Assembly: GCA_948146395.1 (NCBI GenBank)
Contig: OX411552.1
Span: forward strand, 53,060,399-53,124,398
DNA: 64,000 nucleotides
Direction: 5' to 3'
From: Fragum whitleyi
Taxonomy: Eukaryota > Mollusca > Bivalvia > Cardiida > Cardiidae
The notes under the pieces were generated by a model. It was given only the letters and a program-made list of their open reading frames with translations, was not told the DNA's origin and searched no databases. Shown here in pieces: positions 1 through 12,590 of this stretch (the first letter of the stretch is position 1; each line of letters opens with the position of its first letter). A program made the position numbers and the translations under genes.

Positions 1-1999
1 GAAAAGGGTCATTTTGTACAGAACAAGCAACTGCGTGACTGTTGGATAAAATTGGCTCATATTTTAACAAAGTCTAGCCTAAAGTACCATCCAGGTAGTG
101 CTACAACCATTGGTATAAAACTCAGCCCCAAAACGTAGTTATGCAAGTAATTTATTTTGACTTATTTTATAAACACATATGTCATATATGTCATTCTAAT
201 TTTGTAAACGTGTAGATCTTTTTTAGGGTATGGTGTGTTATCACAACATAAACAGACATTTATTGTTTATATACCTGTAAGGTTGTTTAGCAATATATCA
301 ATTTCTATTTCACAGAATGATAAATATATAGTCATATTGTAGAGCATTGAATTAAAAAAAAACTATAATTTGAAATATATCGCAGAAAATATTTCACAAT
401 ATTATGGTGTGATGTTGCACCGTACCTTACATCTATTTTGAAAACAGACCAAACCGGTTTGACAAGTATGTTGACATCATAAATGGAAATTTGTTGTTTC
501 AAAAGAGCCTTTTGAGACTGAGTTTTATATCAACGGTTGTAGCACTACCTGGATGGTACTTCAGACTGTACTTTGTTAAAATACGGGGCAATTTTATGCA
601 ACCGTCATGCAGTTGCTTGTTCTGTACAAAATGACCCTTTTCCACAATGTTTTGGCTATACCGCTATAGCTATGGCGGTCTTATGTTGCCTAACTGCTTG
701 TGCTCACGAATAGCTTCATTTTGATATATAATATACCCGGACATACTGCTTTTTCTTGGCTAATGAAGTGCCCTAAATATTGGGTCTCAAGCTCTTTACA
801 TGAACCTTAAACGAAGATTATTTTTACAACACAAGGACAATAATTATTGTTATCCCTCGCTCGAGTAACCTTGACCTGTAGGACATCATACAATTAAGAC
901 TGGCAGATGACCACAAGTGAATGCCTGTACCTAATTAGAATACATCTAAACTATCTGTGAAATAATTTTGTTTAAATACTCTTATTTGTACACATCTAAG
1001 CCATCTGCCTCATTGTTTCAGGCAAAAGGTTTTCGCATTCTACTTTAGGTTTTTGTAGAATGGGTTGTTTCCGGATAGAGCAAAAGTATAACATTAGAGG
1101 CTATATATAATTGGGACTTTGTAGAGGTTAAACACATGATGCAACATACTAAAATTCAAGTTTGCCTGACTTTTGGTTTCGGAGAAGGACATTGTTTAAG
1201 GTTCATGTAAAGTGTTTTAGACCCAAATTTAAGGGCGCTTCATTAGCCTAGAAAAAGCAGTATGTCCAGGTATATTGTATATCAAAATGAAGCTATTTTT
1301 GAGCACAAGCAGTTGAGCAACATAAGACCGCCATAACTATAGCGGTAAAGCCAAAACATTGTGATAAAGGGTCATTTTGTACAGATCAAGCAACTGCATG
1401 ATGCTTGGATAAAATTGGCTCATATTTTAACAAAGTACAGTCTAAAGTACTATACAGGTAGTACTACAACCGTTGATATAAAACTCGGTCTCAGAAAGCT
1501 CCTTTGAAACAATTAATTTCCATTTATTTTGTCAACATACTTGTCAAACCGGTTTGGTCTGTTTTCAAAATAGATGCTAGGTATGGTGCAACAGCACACC
1601 ATAATATTGTGAAATATTTTCTGCAATTTATTTCAAATTATAGTTTTTGAAATCACAGATTTATAATAAATTACTTTATATTTATGATTCAGTGAAATAG
1701 AAATCGATTGCTACACAACCTTACAGGTAAATAAACTATTAATGTCTATTCATGTTGTGATAACACACCGTACCTTAAAAAGATCTACACGTTTACAAAA
1801 TTAGAATGACATATATGACATATGTGTTTATAAAATAAGTAAAAATATGATGCTTTTATAACTACGTTTCGGGCTCGAATTTAATACCAACGTTTGTAGT
1901 AGTACCTGGGTCGTACTTTAGACTGTAATTTGTTAAAATATGAGCTAATTTTATCCAACAGTCATGCAGTTGCTTGTTCTGTACAAAATGACCCTTTTC
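1..1999. repeat. Giant nested palindrome (foldback-like), arms about 0.8 kb
   Basis: The first ~811 bases recur as the reverse complement in ~1196-1999, with a loop of about 385 bp. For example GAAAAGGGTCATTTTGTAC at the start mirrors the bases ending at 1999, and CAAACCGGTTTGGTCTG at ~1550 mirrors ~450-470. Each arm has its own layer: 1-120 is inverted at 530-643, giving a ~640-bp unit with ~110-bp inverted ends, followed by a second segment (641-811) that appears inverted at 1196-1365. The arms differ by scattered substitutions, so this is an old structure and not an assembly fold. It has no ORF of note. It is probably a foldback or MITE cluster, and the left edge may continue outside the window. 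Confidence 0.8.
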
Positions 2000-2175
2000 C
2001 ACAATGTTTTGCTATACCGCTATAGCTATGGCAGTCTTATGTTACTTAATTCCTTGTGCTCATAAATAGCTTCAATTTGATATATAATATACCTGGACAT
2101 TTGCCTTTTTCTTGGCAGATGAAGTGTTTTAAAATTGGGCCTCAAACACTTTACATGAACCTTAAAGAGAATCTT
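1999..2175. repeat. Third copy of the palindrome's inner segment
   Basis: The sequence from CCACAATGTTTTGCTATACC to the phrase ACATGAACCTTAAAG repeats 641-811 in the same orientation and the inverted copy at 1196-1365. It follows the end of the right arm directly, so the order is unit A, segment B, inverted B, inverted A, segment B. It is about 85-90 percent alike by eye. Confidence 0.75.
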
Positions 2176-3111
2176 ATTTCTCCCTCTTTATTGACGCGGC
2201 AACCACAGATGAGTGTAGATTTTAGTGAAATTTTTACAACTTCAGTTTGAGAAGTATCGACCAAGTTCTACCTGTATTAGGAATGTTTTCTTTTTGTGAG
2301 ACGATTCTCATGTTTTTCTACTTGAAAACAAAACTGTAATTCAATTTTTGATACATAAGAATACGATAACAAAACTATTTTATCATGTTCATATATGTTT
2401 CAATAATTTTTATATTTTTCAGGAAATAATAATAACATTGAAAAATAAGCCAGGTTTGACATTAAGATGCATCCCATTTGTTTTTAATATGGTATTTTGA
2501 CGATGTATGACAGGATTATTAATTCGATCGTAATTGAAACATAACATTAAGCTTAATTTTAATTAATGACAAACGATTCGAAGCTTGAATGCTAAGATAA
2601 AAGACGTAATTATTGTAGCTTTGGTAGAAAACAAAAATGTAAACACTGTGTAAATACACTCTACATTTTTAAATTGACAGTGATTGTCTTTATCAAGAAA
2701 ATCGTAACAATGAAAATAATGGTGTTGTGACATTGTAAATGTTATCACCTAGTCTTTCTTCTATCGTTTTGTCTTTCTTCTTTTATACACTCTATACGTT
2801 CAAATGTTTTTCACATTTCACAACTTTGTTATAAATTTGATGTATATTTGTTCTAACTTATAATCTTCATATATGGAGGAAATAAAGAATATATATCTCA
2901 GTGAAATTCCCCAAAGTGTGATTGCAAAAGAAAAAAAAATCAAAATACATATCTATCGAATTAATGATTTCTTACGAATAGTCATATACATGTATTCTGA
3001 GGTACCCCTCTGCGGATATGGATCATCTAAGCGCTATTCTACACTAATTTATTTGTATTTCGAATGCGATGAAAGTTCAAAGCTTACAGAGTTACTTTCT
3101 TAAACCCAATT
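2176..3111. other. Anonymous AT-rich stretch
   Basis: No gene, RNA or repeat is recognised here. The small open frames at 2563-2748 and 2873-3103 are low-complexity translations of AT-rich DNA with no known domain. Confidence 0.5.
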
Positions 3112-3348
3112 GAGCCTGTGCGTAAGATTTCAAACAATTTCAAAATATGCGAAAAGCAAAGACTCTGACCAGTCTGTACATCCGCACAGTCTGTCCAGAG
3201 TCTTTACTTTACGTTTGGTAAAAAGATAAGGTCTCAAAGTATCTGTAGACCAGAAAATAATTAATATTTTCAGTAAATGGCTTTCTACGCTACTCAATGT
3301 TTGCACCCCACGAAAATGTCAAATTGTTGGAAATGTCACGCACAGGCC
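3112..3348. mobile_element. MITE with GAGCCTGTGCG ends, copy 1
   Basis: A ~237-bp element starts GAGCCTGTGCGTAAGATTTC and ends GGAAATGTCACGCACAGGC, which are imperfect inverted ends. The first third also has a CTCTGACCAGTCTG...CAGAGTC inverted motif. A second full copy lies at 14089-14326, and that comparison defines both edges. It has no coding capacity, so it is a non-autonomous DNA element. Confidence 0.75.
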
Positions 3349-4927
3349 CGATTTATATTACTACATGTCCTAGACAGAGAGTCAGTGACTTTAACAAGCC
3401 ACTACCAGCTATTACCCAATTATAAAGCTAAAGCTTACTATTTTGAAGGTCCCTTAACCTTAAACGCACCCCAGTGATGTCGAGACTCGAAAACGCTACA
3501 TTTATATCACGACTTTAGGGCTTATATTACCCAGCAGTTAAATTTTTGGGTGAATACAAACTTTGAGTTTCAGTTTCTAGAATATATTTGAAGGATTAGT
3601 TTTACTATCCCTCTAGTATCTTTGATCGACAATTTCTTTTCAGTCCCGTGTCCGACCTTTTAAGACAAAAATAAAAAAAGATGGTCCCTGGGTTTGTTAC
3701 GGTTTTCTTTATACATGTAGGTCATAAAATATTAAGTTAATTAACACCTTCTCGGACCTGAGACAAATCACGTACAACATCTTTATTCGCTTATCTCAGG
3801 ACGTAGACAAGGATACGTTGTTTTATCTATTCTCTTTGTATCTAAATAACCATGTTAGGTACTATCTGAACAAGAGATCACTTGTACTGCCATTCTCGGT
3901 AACCACTTATGTTTCTCTAACACGAACATCGTCATTAAGAGACCATAGTGTCGTATCCACAGCTTGAATGAACATGTAGATACGATATTTTGATTGCCTA
4001 TCAACGACATACTTACCTGTTACCAAGTTGGTTTCAGAAGAGCTGCGGAGATTGCAATACCTTTATTTTTTCACACTGCGAAATTTGGCGAAGTGAAATA
4101 ATGTAGGCCTACGAGTTTATTTTTTAATCCTGTCACTAGCTATAAATATTGCCTGATAAAAGGGGGTATGATAAACGTGTTGATATCAGGTCACTTGATC
4201 ACGTGACAACTTTATCATGTCACTTGTTCGCGTCATCTGCCGGATCTTCTTTTGTGGCTTTTAGGTCTGAAAAAGAGACCTCCGTTACATATTTTTTTTT
4301 GAATTTCAGAGTCTTTTTCGGTGTAAATAAGTCACTCAATTCCCTTATTCTTTATAATCAAATCGCGACAACACCGATGACATGACTGATGACGTAATCT
4401 ATATAAAATTGTGACGCTAGCTGTTTATATTCAACCTCGAAATCTGTCAGGATTTTAAACATTCATATGGATGGACTATTCAACTCAGATTTTATTCGAC
4501 CGAGGAGGATTTCGGAGGTAGTAGCTTTGCGTCTGATCTTAATCCATGTCCATCCTCTTATTAAGACCGAGGACGGCATTGAATTCAGATTTGCTTTAAG
4601 CTGCATGACAACAAAATTTGAGTATGAAATGGACGGTTGGGATGACGTTGGAATGGAACATCAATCGAAATACATCTTCTTACTCATGGATCCGATTATT
4701 GCTTAACTGTTCTATTCTTAAATATTTTCTTACTACAGCATCAAAATCCTTGCAATTATCGAGTTCTTTGGTCGTAAGCGATCACTCCAACGCACCCACC
4801 CGTTCACCCTTATGATGAGCAGTCAGTGTGGTAAGTCAGGATAAATTGAAATTCCGGAAAAAAATATCAATAGACGTTAAAAACGATTGTAACAGGATAA
4901 ATAGAGTAGAAGATAGGTGACCTCGGA
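3349..4927. other. Anonymous AT-rich stretch
   Basis: No gene is recognised. Around 4190-4420 there are E-box and CRE-like words (CACGTGAC, TGATGACGTAAT) followed by TCTATATAAAATTG, which would suit a promoter, but no transcript structure or conserved ORF supports one. Confidence 0.4.
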
Positions 4928-5045
4928 TGACAAGTTTGACCTGGAAAAGTTTATCGGGCCCGGCTGCGGAATTTATCCAATTCGCCTCCGGCTCACCCCA
5001 TAAATTCCTATGCCTTGCCGATAAACTTTTCCATGTCAAGTCACC
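4928..5045. mobile_element. Short MITE, about 118 bp
   Basis: The ends are inverted: GGAAAAGTTTATCGGGCCCG on the left against CCGATAAACTTTTCCATGTC on the right. The interior is GC-richer, with GAATTTATCC/CCCATAAATTCC as a second inverted pair, so the whole unit folds as a hairpin. Only one copy is in the window. Confidence 0.6.
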
Positions 5046-5048
5046 CAG

Positions 5049-5207
5049 AGTTTATTCTAGGCAAGGGGGATTGGGGGATCTCCCCTTTTTCCGGATTTGA
5101 GGGGGATTTTTTACCTTAACCAAAGAGCACGAATTACCACATTTCTCAATTGCATCAATTTTCATGCTGAAATCCCCCACATTTTTGAAATCCTAGAATA
5201 AACACTG
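5049..5207. mobile_element. Short MITE with GTTTATTCTAGG ends
   Basis: The left end GTTTATTCTAGGC is mirrored by TCCTAGAATAAAC on the right. The interior also has an inverted pair of GGGGGATT / AATCCCCC words. The ~159-bp unit abuts the previous hairpin. It is non-coding, with one copy in the window. Confidence 0.6.
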
Positions 5208-5303
5208 GTCAGCAACCATCTATCCTCTATATCTTTGAATTAGGGGCCAAAATTCTATAATACTGAGACGGGTTTTTTTTTTTTTAAATTGACTTCAGTA
5301 TAT

Positions 5304-5350
5304 GTGACCCGTCACGAGAAAAGGGACTGCGCAGACTGACCAGGATCGTA
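5304..5350 (+). mobile_element. Fragment of TGTGACCCGTCACG-type MITE (family E)
   Basis: The words GTGACCCGTCACGAGAAAAG and GCGCAGACTGACCAGGATCG match the end and the core of the family E element seen more fully at 12073-12330 and 25918-26157. This copy is internally deleted. Confidence 0.5.
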
Positions 5351-5392
5351 ACTTATCGCACTTTCTCTCACCATTTTCTCTAACTGTAATGT

Positions 5393-5612
5393 CCGACGAC
5401 GGCACTCATTCTTTCCGACCATTTGTCTTTCACCAATTGGTTTGATAATCGTAGACCTGTGTGGAATAGCAGATGGAGGTTAGGAATAGATTTAATGGTG
5501 GTACTGGTGTGAGAAATACCAGGAATCCATTGTTAGGTGTTCCAGTTGCCGCGATATAACTGAAAGTGTTCTGAAAGCGGCGTTCAACCCAATTCAAACA
5601 AACAATTCAATC
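5393..5612 (+). mobile_element. SINE family A, 5' truncated
   Basis: This copy starts at the end of the tRNA-like head (CCGACGACGGCACTCATTC) and keeps the full body: GATAATCGTAGACCTGTGTG, GGTGGTACTGGTGTGAGAAA, CCAGGAATCCATTGTTAGG, then AAGCGGCGTTCAACCC and a CAAACAAACAATTCAATC tail. The loss of the head fits truncated reverse transcription. Confidence 0.8.
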
Positions 5613-6472
5613 TGGAGTTATCATTCTTTTTTCCTGTGAAAGAATTGTTACAATGTGGCTTCCGGTGGACCTATACTGGAACCGATCTCTTTTTAAAATA
5701 TCAATTTTACGGGGTTCCTACATGGTTCTGTTTCGCCTTTCGGGTCACAATTATCCAAACACATTGATACAATTTCCAAATATTTTTGTGTAATTTAGTG
5801 TGATGTAAGCAACCGTCAATATAAAAAGTAAGTAAAAAAGCTTTGCTATAATTCGTAAGAAGTATGTGTCAGAAAAAACATATAAATCAGAAGTGATTTC
5901 ACGTTACTGCACGACAACTGGTAGATAACTGACATGTGGCAAAGTTAGAAAACTGATGGCTCTGCTAAAACATTTAATTCACTTCCGCTATGTTTATTCT
6001 CCGGCACGTAAGGTATCAATACGGTACAGTTGTACCTCAGAGGTGTGAATCACATTTAACGAAGATTGTCTTTGAATTTATCTCTGCGATGTTTTCTTGT
6101 TTTGTTTTCTTTTTTGTCAATACAAGCAAAACATCAACTATTATGTTTGTCCATACAATAACTACGTCAACTATATTAGGTATACGGTTTATTGCCGGAG
6201 TATATGACGATTTATTTCCGACTGGAAAAAAATATGTCAACCGAGCCTTAGGCGAGGGTTAACATCTTTTTTCACTGCCGGAAATGAATCTTCATATACC
6301 AAGGCAAGAAACCGTATTGCGAATTTATTATACTTCAAAGTTCTAGTCTAAATAGCTGTATTTTGCCTATTTAGACCTTTGTATAAAGCGAATTCTTTGA
6401 AACTACCAATATTCCGAATGCGATGAAGAGTAAGTTCATTACCTAATGAAAAGTAAACATACATGTATAAAG

Positions 6473-6498
6473 TGACGTCACATGTAGTTGTGACGTCA
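6473..6498. promoter_or_regulatory. Doublet of CRE/ATF octamers
   Basis: TGACGTCA occurs at 6473-6480 and 6491-6498, within an imperfect palindrome (GTGACGTCACATGTAGTTG, then TGACGTCACAC). CREB/ATF proteins bind this octamer in animals. There is no adjacent gene in view, so a regulatory role is only a possibility. Confidence 0.3.
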
Positions 6499-7310
6499 CA
6501 CTACTACATCCCGCGATGTTGTGGTATGCAAGTGGTTCTTGTCTGAACCTGCGAGAAAAGTGTCACTTTAAATGGACAGATTGGTAAAACTGAAAGATAT
6601 GTTTGGCATTTATATCATTTTCTATTAGTATGTTATTAACTGACATGCTTTTAACTGTAGCATAATGTGTATACTCGGGTCGTGAGAATCATGGCTGCAA
6701 TTACCGGTTCGAAATTGCATCTATGTTGCCGACGAGGCGCCTTAAGGCAATATAAGAAGTTATACGGGAGCAGCAGTAGATATCAATGTTTGTCAGGTCA
6801 GCGTGAACCAATGAAAATGCTAGAATTTTCCTTGTGGCCGAAAATACATAATACTTCTAACTATCTAAGAATATTCACAAATAAGACGATATATGTTTCT
6901 TTAAAGAGTATACTTACAACAACAGGAATGTAAAAAAGGATTAAATATAATGATATTTTCTTTCATTGGTCATCTCTTAAGTTATTTGCACATTTGATTG
7001 GGCTTTTATGCAACCTTCACCTATAATTCATTTATTTCTTTTCCTGTCTTTTCTGGCTCACACCGGCGCAGAAACAACATCCTTGTACTCAAGTTCCTTT
7101 TTTCCACTGTGTATCATTTAGAGATAAATCATTACATTGAAAGTGTGCTGTTGAATTCAAACAATATATATATTTAGAAAAATGTCTTTACTATAACTGT
7201 TATCGTTTCGAAAAAATAACTATCAACTGTCGATTGATATGCACACACATGCAATTTTCAAGACGGAAATAATGACGGAAGATTTTAAAAATCATAGTAA
7301 CGAACCTGTT

Positions 7311-7342
7311 GGTGTTATTACGGAAATAACAACACCAACAAA
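7311..7342. repeat. Short hairpin
   Basis: TTGGTGTTATTACGG is followed almost at once by its near reverse complement AATAACAACACCAA. It may be the end of a decayed inverted-repeat element; TGTTGTTATA-type ends also bound the hairpin at 29298-29370. Confidence 0.45.
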
Positions 7343-9862
7343 AAAATCAAAATTGTGGATAAAATTTTGAAGCAGAAATTTGCTGATAGTCTGATAAGTC
7401 TGAAACGTTACGTTTTACATGTAAGGTTGTTCATTAAGTTTGTTCCGGGAAATATTTGAGTACGGTTTGTTGAATATTTCAGAGAATATCAAATGTGCAT
7501 CAATCGTGGATTAACGAGTGTAAAACATGATCTGATTCTCCTGTGAACGATAGCCTTGATAAACTTGTTAATATTCAGCACTGTAAACGTATGTATTGAA
7601 ATCATCGTCTGTAGAAGTGAACTGCTTGAAACGATTGCTGGAAATGTCCGATCTGCGAGTAATTAAAGAAATGAAGATGTTTAAGCGGTTGGAAGTGAAA
7701 GAACACCTGCGCGTAAACCCTTGTCAGATATGAAATAGAAGACGATAAAAGGTGTTTCCCTGACGTATGCCCCTGATTGCCTTCCTCAAATGTTTTCACC
7801 ATGATTGTTCGTAACGCATAATTGCATTTCACTAGTACATTATTTCTATCATTGCTTCCGCTCCCCACCGGTATCAATCGTAAACAAAATGGTGAGGTCT
7901 CAACTTAAAAATCATTTAACATATTCATGTTAATTTTTAAGCGTCCATACGTAATATACATAATTACATTATTACTCTCCGTTGGGTGCTTTATAAAAAA
8001 TAAACCTGCGAATATCTCTAAGAAAGTGAACATGCACCTCCGGTGAAAATAAATGATCTTAAAATGTCTTACGACCGAAAGTATAACCATTTAAATGATG
8101 GACAATTAGAATGTAATGAGCTAAATCAAGGAAAATTGGCTTTCTTTTTAAATGTAAAAACCATGGGTACAAAGTAAGAGTCGAATTAACAAATAATAAG
8201 ATATTCTTCCCATGTCGAAAACATATGAGTCTATCTATGACTTAGGTCAATTAAGTAATATTCCTGAAAATAATTATTTGTATAACAAATAACAGAGATT
8301 TTACTCTTTCGATGAGGATTTTATTTCGCTAAATGTGGCCCGTAAGTCAACAAGACAAGAGACAAGTTACGTTTTGATAAAAGGTTTCACTTTTGTAAAT
8401 AAATGGATAAATGCAAACAGTGAGGATACATAACAGAATTCATCAGTGCTCAAGTTTATTACCACAGTTTACTAACAAAACCAATAACTTTGCAAAGAAG
8501 CTACTTATAACAAGGGCTGTTGTTTTGAAATAAAATCCCTCTTAAAAACTGTGTTAAACACTCATTAAAGACAAGATGAGCTTTGATCTTGGTTTCACTG
8601 ACAACAGAAAGAGGTCTAGAGTGTGCTAATTAGATACTTTCGAAAATAATTCATGAATCTGTATTTTGAACATTTCAAAGAAATCAATGAAACTCTGAGA
8701 ACGGACAATCATTACATTGATAAATATTAGTGAACCGATGTGTTAAGATACAAATTAAATACACTTATGACTCTAAATATAGAAAAAAAAGAAGAGGAAA
8801 AAAAACCCGGATAATTGAACTTGTTTCAATTGTGAAATGAAAAAAAAAAGAAAAAATAGATAAAACCAATTTGAAATATCACTTTTTTGTGATACAAAAA
8901 CGCATATCGCCCGTTGCTTTTGCAGTAAATATGAAATAAACTGTCACTCAAACCGTTAAAATATTTTTGTCAAGCGAAAGTAAATTGCGGAATGAGATCG
9001 ATCATAATCAAGAAATTCATTCAAATCTATTTCATCGAAGGGTAGGAGAAGCTGTAATACTCTGTAAGAAATGTTCCAAAACTCGTAAAGTGTAAGTGGC
9101 ACTTCATCTTGAAAAAAATCGCAAGTGTTGAATAAGAGAATTATGCTTGTTGAAATATAACTTCATTTGCTAGATTTCCGGTGTATATTACTTATTCGCC
9201 AAATTATTACTGCCAGTTGACATGCAACAGCAGAAAGATGTATTAATCGGCCAATTTAGAACGCAAATGAGAAATTGTTTATTGTGGAAAGTCGTGTGGA
9301 AGAGATTTCAACGTCAACTTGAAGCAGGTGTAGTTAAATGTTCTGTAGCCAAAAACTGATCAGTGAATACCCTTACACGTCATCTAAACATGATCTATGT
9401 TATCAGTCTACGTTTGATTTATAGCGCTTTGGTGGTAATCTTTCATCCATGAGTCTAGCGTCCCGATAGAAATATTAGTTAGAAGTTATCAAAAGCAATA
9501 CATATTGGCTTTGTAATTGCAACGGTGGTAACGACATTATCGTATTTATTATCATGAATAACTTTGTGTAATAATATTTTTTTACTCGTCAATTTGAAAA
9601 AAAAAAAAAATGAAAATAAAAAAAATAAAAACGCTGTACCCTTTTGACAAATCCATAACAATAATACTTTTGCTTTCAATTATTAGAAGGAAAAGAAAAA
9701 GAAGAGTGCTTACAACAAAAGTAATAAAAAAAAAACTTTTACCGTACATAATGCAAGAAAAGAGAAAAATAAATAAATAAAAAAAAATTATAATTTTGAA
9801 TTATTGATCAATTTTGATTTCATATTGAACTTATAAAATACTTGTCTGTTCAACGAGAGAGA

Positions 9863-10078
9863 CCGTCATAGCGCAGTGGTAGCGCATCGGACTGGATCGA
9901 TTCCCAACGGCGACATTCATCCATTCCAACTATTTATCATCCATGATAAACATATTCTAGGAATCTATTGTTAGGTGTTCCAGCCGCTGTGATATAACTG
10001 GAACATTGTTCTAAGCGGCGTAAAACCTCATTCAAGCAAGCAAGCAAGCAAACCAACCAACAAACAAACAAACAAACG
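9863..10078 (+). mobile_element. SINE family A, internally decayed copy
   Basis: The tRNA-like head keeps an A-box-like GTCATAGCGCAGTGGTAGCG but has lost the anticodon arm, and the B box survives only as GATCGATTCCC. The body is shortened. The 3' part is clear: AGGAATCTATTGTTAGGTG, CCAGCCGCTGTGATATAACT, AAGCGGCGTAAAACC and a long simple tail of CAAG, CAAC and CAAA repeats. Confidence 0.8.
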
Positions 10079-10182
10079 AGAGCTACTAGATCTCCAAAAT
10101 CATAACCATAATAAACGATTTTATACTTGATATTATGCTGATCAACAAATGTAGAAGTAGGCAACTTTTTTCCAAGTCGGTC

Positions 10183-10449
10183 GCCGCCGTCATAGCGCAG
10201 TTGGTAGCGCGAGGGACTGTCAATCTAGAGGTCCCGGGTTCGATCCCCGACGGCGGTACTCATTCTTTCCGACTATTTATCTCTCACCAATGGGTTGATA
10301 ATCGTAGACCTATGTGAGGTAGCAGCTTTAGGCTAGGAAAGAATGTGATGGTAGTACTGGTGAGAGAAATACCAGGAACCCATTGTTAGGCGCTGCAATA
10401 TAACTGAAAACTTTCGAAAACGGCGTAAAACTCCATTCAATCAATCATT
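10183..10449 (+). mobile_element. SINE family A, full-length copy with tRNA-like head
   Basis: This is the best copy in the window. The head (10183-10257) folds like a tRNA: the acceptor arms GCCGCCG and CGGCGGT pair over seven positions, the A box reads TAGCGCAGTTGGTAGCG, the B box GGTTCGATCCC, and the anticodon position reads GTC (Asp-like). A ~190-bp body follows, with GATAATCGTAGACCTATG and TGGTAGTACTGGTGAGAGAA, ending in ACGGCGTAAAACTCC and a CAATCAATC tail. The internal RNA polymerase III promoter looks intact. The anticodon stem has mismatches and the tRNA part runs straight into the SINE body, so I do not call a tRNA gene. Confidence 0.85.
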
Positions 10450-12072
10450 TTTTCCAAGTCGTTTTCTCTCATAACTGTCCTGTCATCCTAAATAAACCCT
10501 CTATCTATTATAAATATATCACCCAACAAGCGAACGGGACTGTCTTGGTATTACGTAAAGTGTCGACCCTAGTCAAACAGCGCGGTAAGCTCTCCGCTGA
10601 TTTTCTGCATAAAAATGATCATTTTACCTTTCCGTATAAAAATAATTTGAATTGAGATCTTCGATTGACCTGTGCATGAACCAACTGTGTTTTGATATAT
10701 TATTGTACAGAGTTTCCCCATGGACCTTTATTGATTGTCAAATATATTCACATGTAAACTAATTCACCAACATGAAGTAATTCACCAACATGTCGTTTTC
10801 ACGGGCCTTACTTTCGTCTGCCACGGGAACATTTCGTACACCATAATGAACAACTGGTAGACATTCGGTAAGAACACTTGTCTGTTGTGTTTGGAAAAAA
10901 GTCACATGATACGGTTGGTCGCCATCTTGTATTGCTTCATTATGAAGACAATTAATCCAATTCGTTCTAGCTATTAGCTTTGCCTTCAGATGTTATTTGT
11001 TCTCATTAATATAAACCTTCAGAAATCAACAAAAAATACTATTGCGACAGTTGTGTGATATGATGCACTGTTGTTGGACATCAAACATTCTAATTTCCAC
11101 TTAATTTGACTGGTAAACAATGATTTTAACCTTCATAATTCGGGAAATACTATGACTTGATTCCAATATTTTTTATCATGCGGTCATATAAGCACGTGTT
11201 GTTTTTTTTTTTAAGTAATGCACTCTGCTGTAATTTAAATAAAATTTTGATACTTGTTTGACCCGTTAACGTCTTTAAAAGAGATTCAGTTAGAAATATG
11301 AAAGACATGAGTAAAAGTCTATCAATGTTATAACTCGAATACGCTATTGTGACTTGTGATTACAGTACATTTGTATAGTATCGACGAGTCAAAATAGTGA
11401 ATTTTACTTATACCAAGAAAGTGTCCGAATGTTAACAATTACAATCTTTGAATCTTTAAATAATTGATAACTCCTTTTTATTTTTTTTCTCTCTTCAAAA
11501 AAGTTTTGACTCCAACACATAAATGTCAGAGTTCTGAAGACTTGTGGATAAGAAAAGCTAGCTCAAACTTTTTTTTAAATTTCATCGACGTTATTTGATA
11601 TTTTCCCCAATTCAAGACGGTACAAGACGGTAAAACGTTGAATGGGTTTTATATTGAAGCAAAGTGTAATCTGTATGACTAACTTAGAAAATAAAACAAA
11701 CAAGCTTATAAGTAAACGAAGACACTCCTTCCAAAAACGATCTCCTCTTTTGGTAATTCTATTGATAGCAGTAATACTTTTCACTTTAGCTATGTTTTCC
11801 CTTCAAGTTTTGCTTTTGGAGTAATTTTACATATATGTCTAGAAATCAAAACAAAAAAGTAATAAAACAAAATAATAAAGGTATTTTAATGTGTTACCAA
11901 TACGTTTCATTTAATAAAGATGCAACGACATAATTTGGATCATTTTCTTTTTTGAAGGGGATGCCAATATTGCCATGTGCCAAAGTAAATTTAGCGGAAG
12001 TATCGTTTTTCACCATTTCTTTGGGTGGTGCTTCAATTGACTTGGCTCACCTGTTGTTGTAAAAAATGGTTT
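10450..12072. other. Anonymous AT-rich stretch with a family E scrap
   Basis: At about 10545-10600 GTAAAGTGTCGACCCTAGTC resembles the core of family E. Elsewhere nothing is recognised. The overlapping open frames at 11575-11824 lie on opposite strands and lack known domains. Confidence 0.4.
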
Positions 12073-12330
12073 AACACTTGTGGCCCATCACGCAGAAAAG
12101 GAACATCTGGGAACTCCGTGTAGTAAATGATAAAAAAAGTAGGGATCAACCGAAGATAAGATTTAAAAATTCTTTCGCGTGCAAAAGGGATGGGTATTAC
12201 AGATTCTGTAAATCAGCCGTATGCTTAAGTTTTCGACCTTAGTCAGACATCGCAGTCAGCGCAGTCTGACTAGAGTCGACACTTTACGAACAACCGAGAT
12301 TGACCCTTTTCGCCTACGTTTCACATTTGT
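12073..12330 (+). mobile_element. Family E MITE, nearly complete
   Basis: Left end GTGGCCCATCACGCAGAAAA and right end GACCCTTTTCGCCTACG followed by TTTCACA are imperfect inverted ends of about 30 bp. The core has a strong inverted motif around GCGCAGTCTGACTAGAGTCG. The same element, in different states of decay, occurs at 25918-26157, 49950-50118 and 54718-54912. It is non-coding. Confidence 0.65.
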
Positions 12331-12590
12331 AATGTTTACCTAATTAAATAAACTTTAATGGGCTTCAGTTCGTCCTGTATTAATTTTACTGACAATCTGA
12401 GATAAATATTAATTTGCTATTAAACTTTCCACATCTGTAAGAGTATTGTAACCATATCTAAATCACAGACAAACAGAAAAGAAATCAAAGCGAAAACTTT
12501 CCAATCTCATGTTTTGAAAACTTGCAGTATTGAAGACATTTGATAATTTTAGATGAGTTTCCTAAAATTATCATTACTGTTCATACTGTT

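Larger units (their letters stand above)
5613..9862. other. Long anonymous stretch
   Basis: I see no gene or full repeat in 4.2 kb. Open frames here (for example 7602-7877) carry no recognisable domain. Local items are two TGACGTCA octamers at 6473 and 6491 and a small hairpin at 7311-7342. The rest is ordinary AT-rich DNA with A-runs near 9590-9790. Confidence 0.5.

Noticed and set aside
10183..10257. Functional tRNA-Asp gene
   Set aside because: Anticodon stem has mismatches and the tRNA part is fused to a SINE body present in seven other copies.
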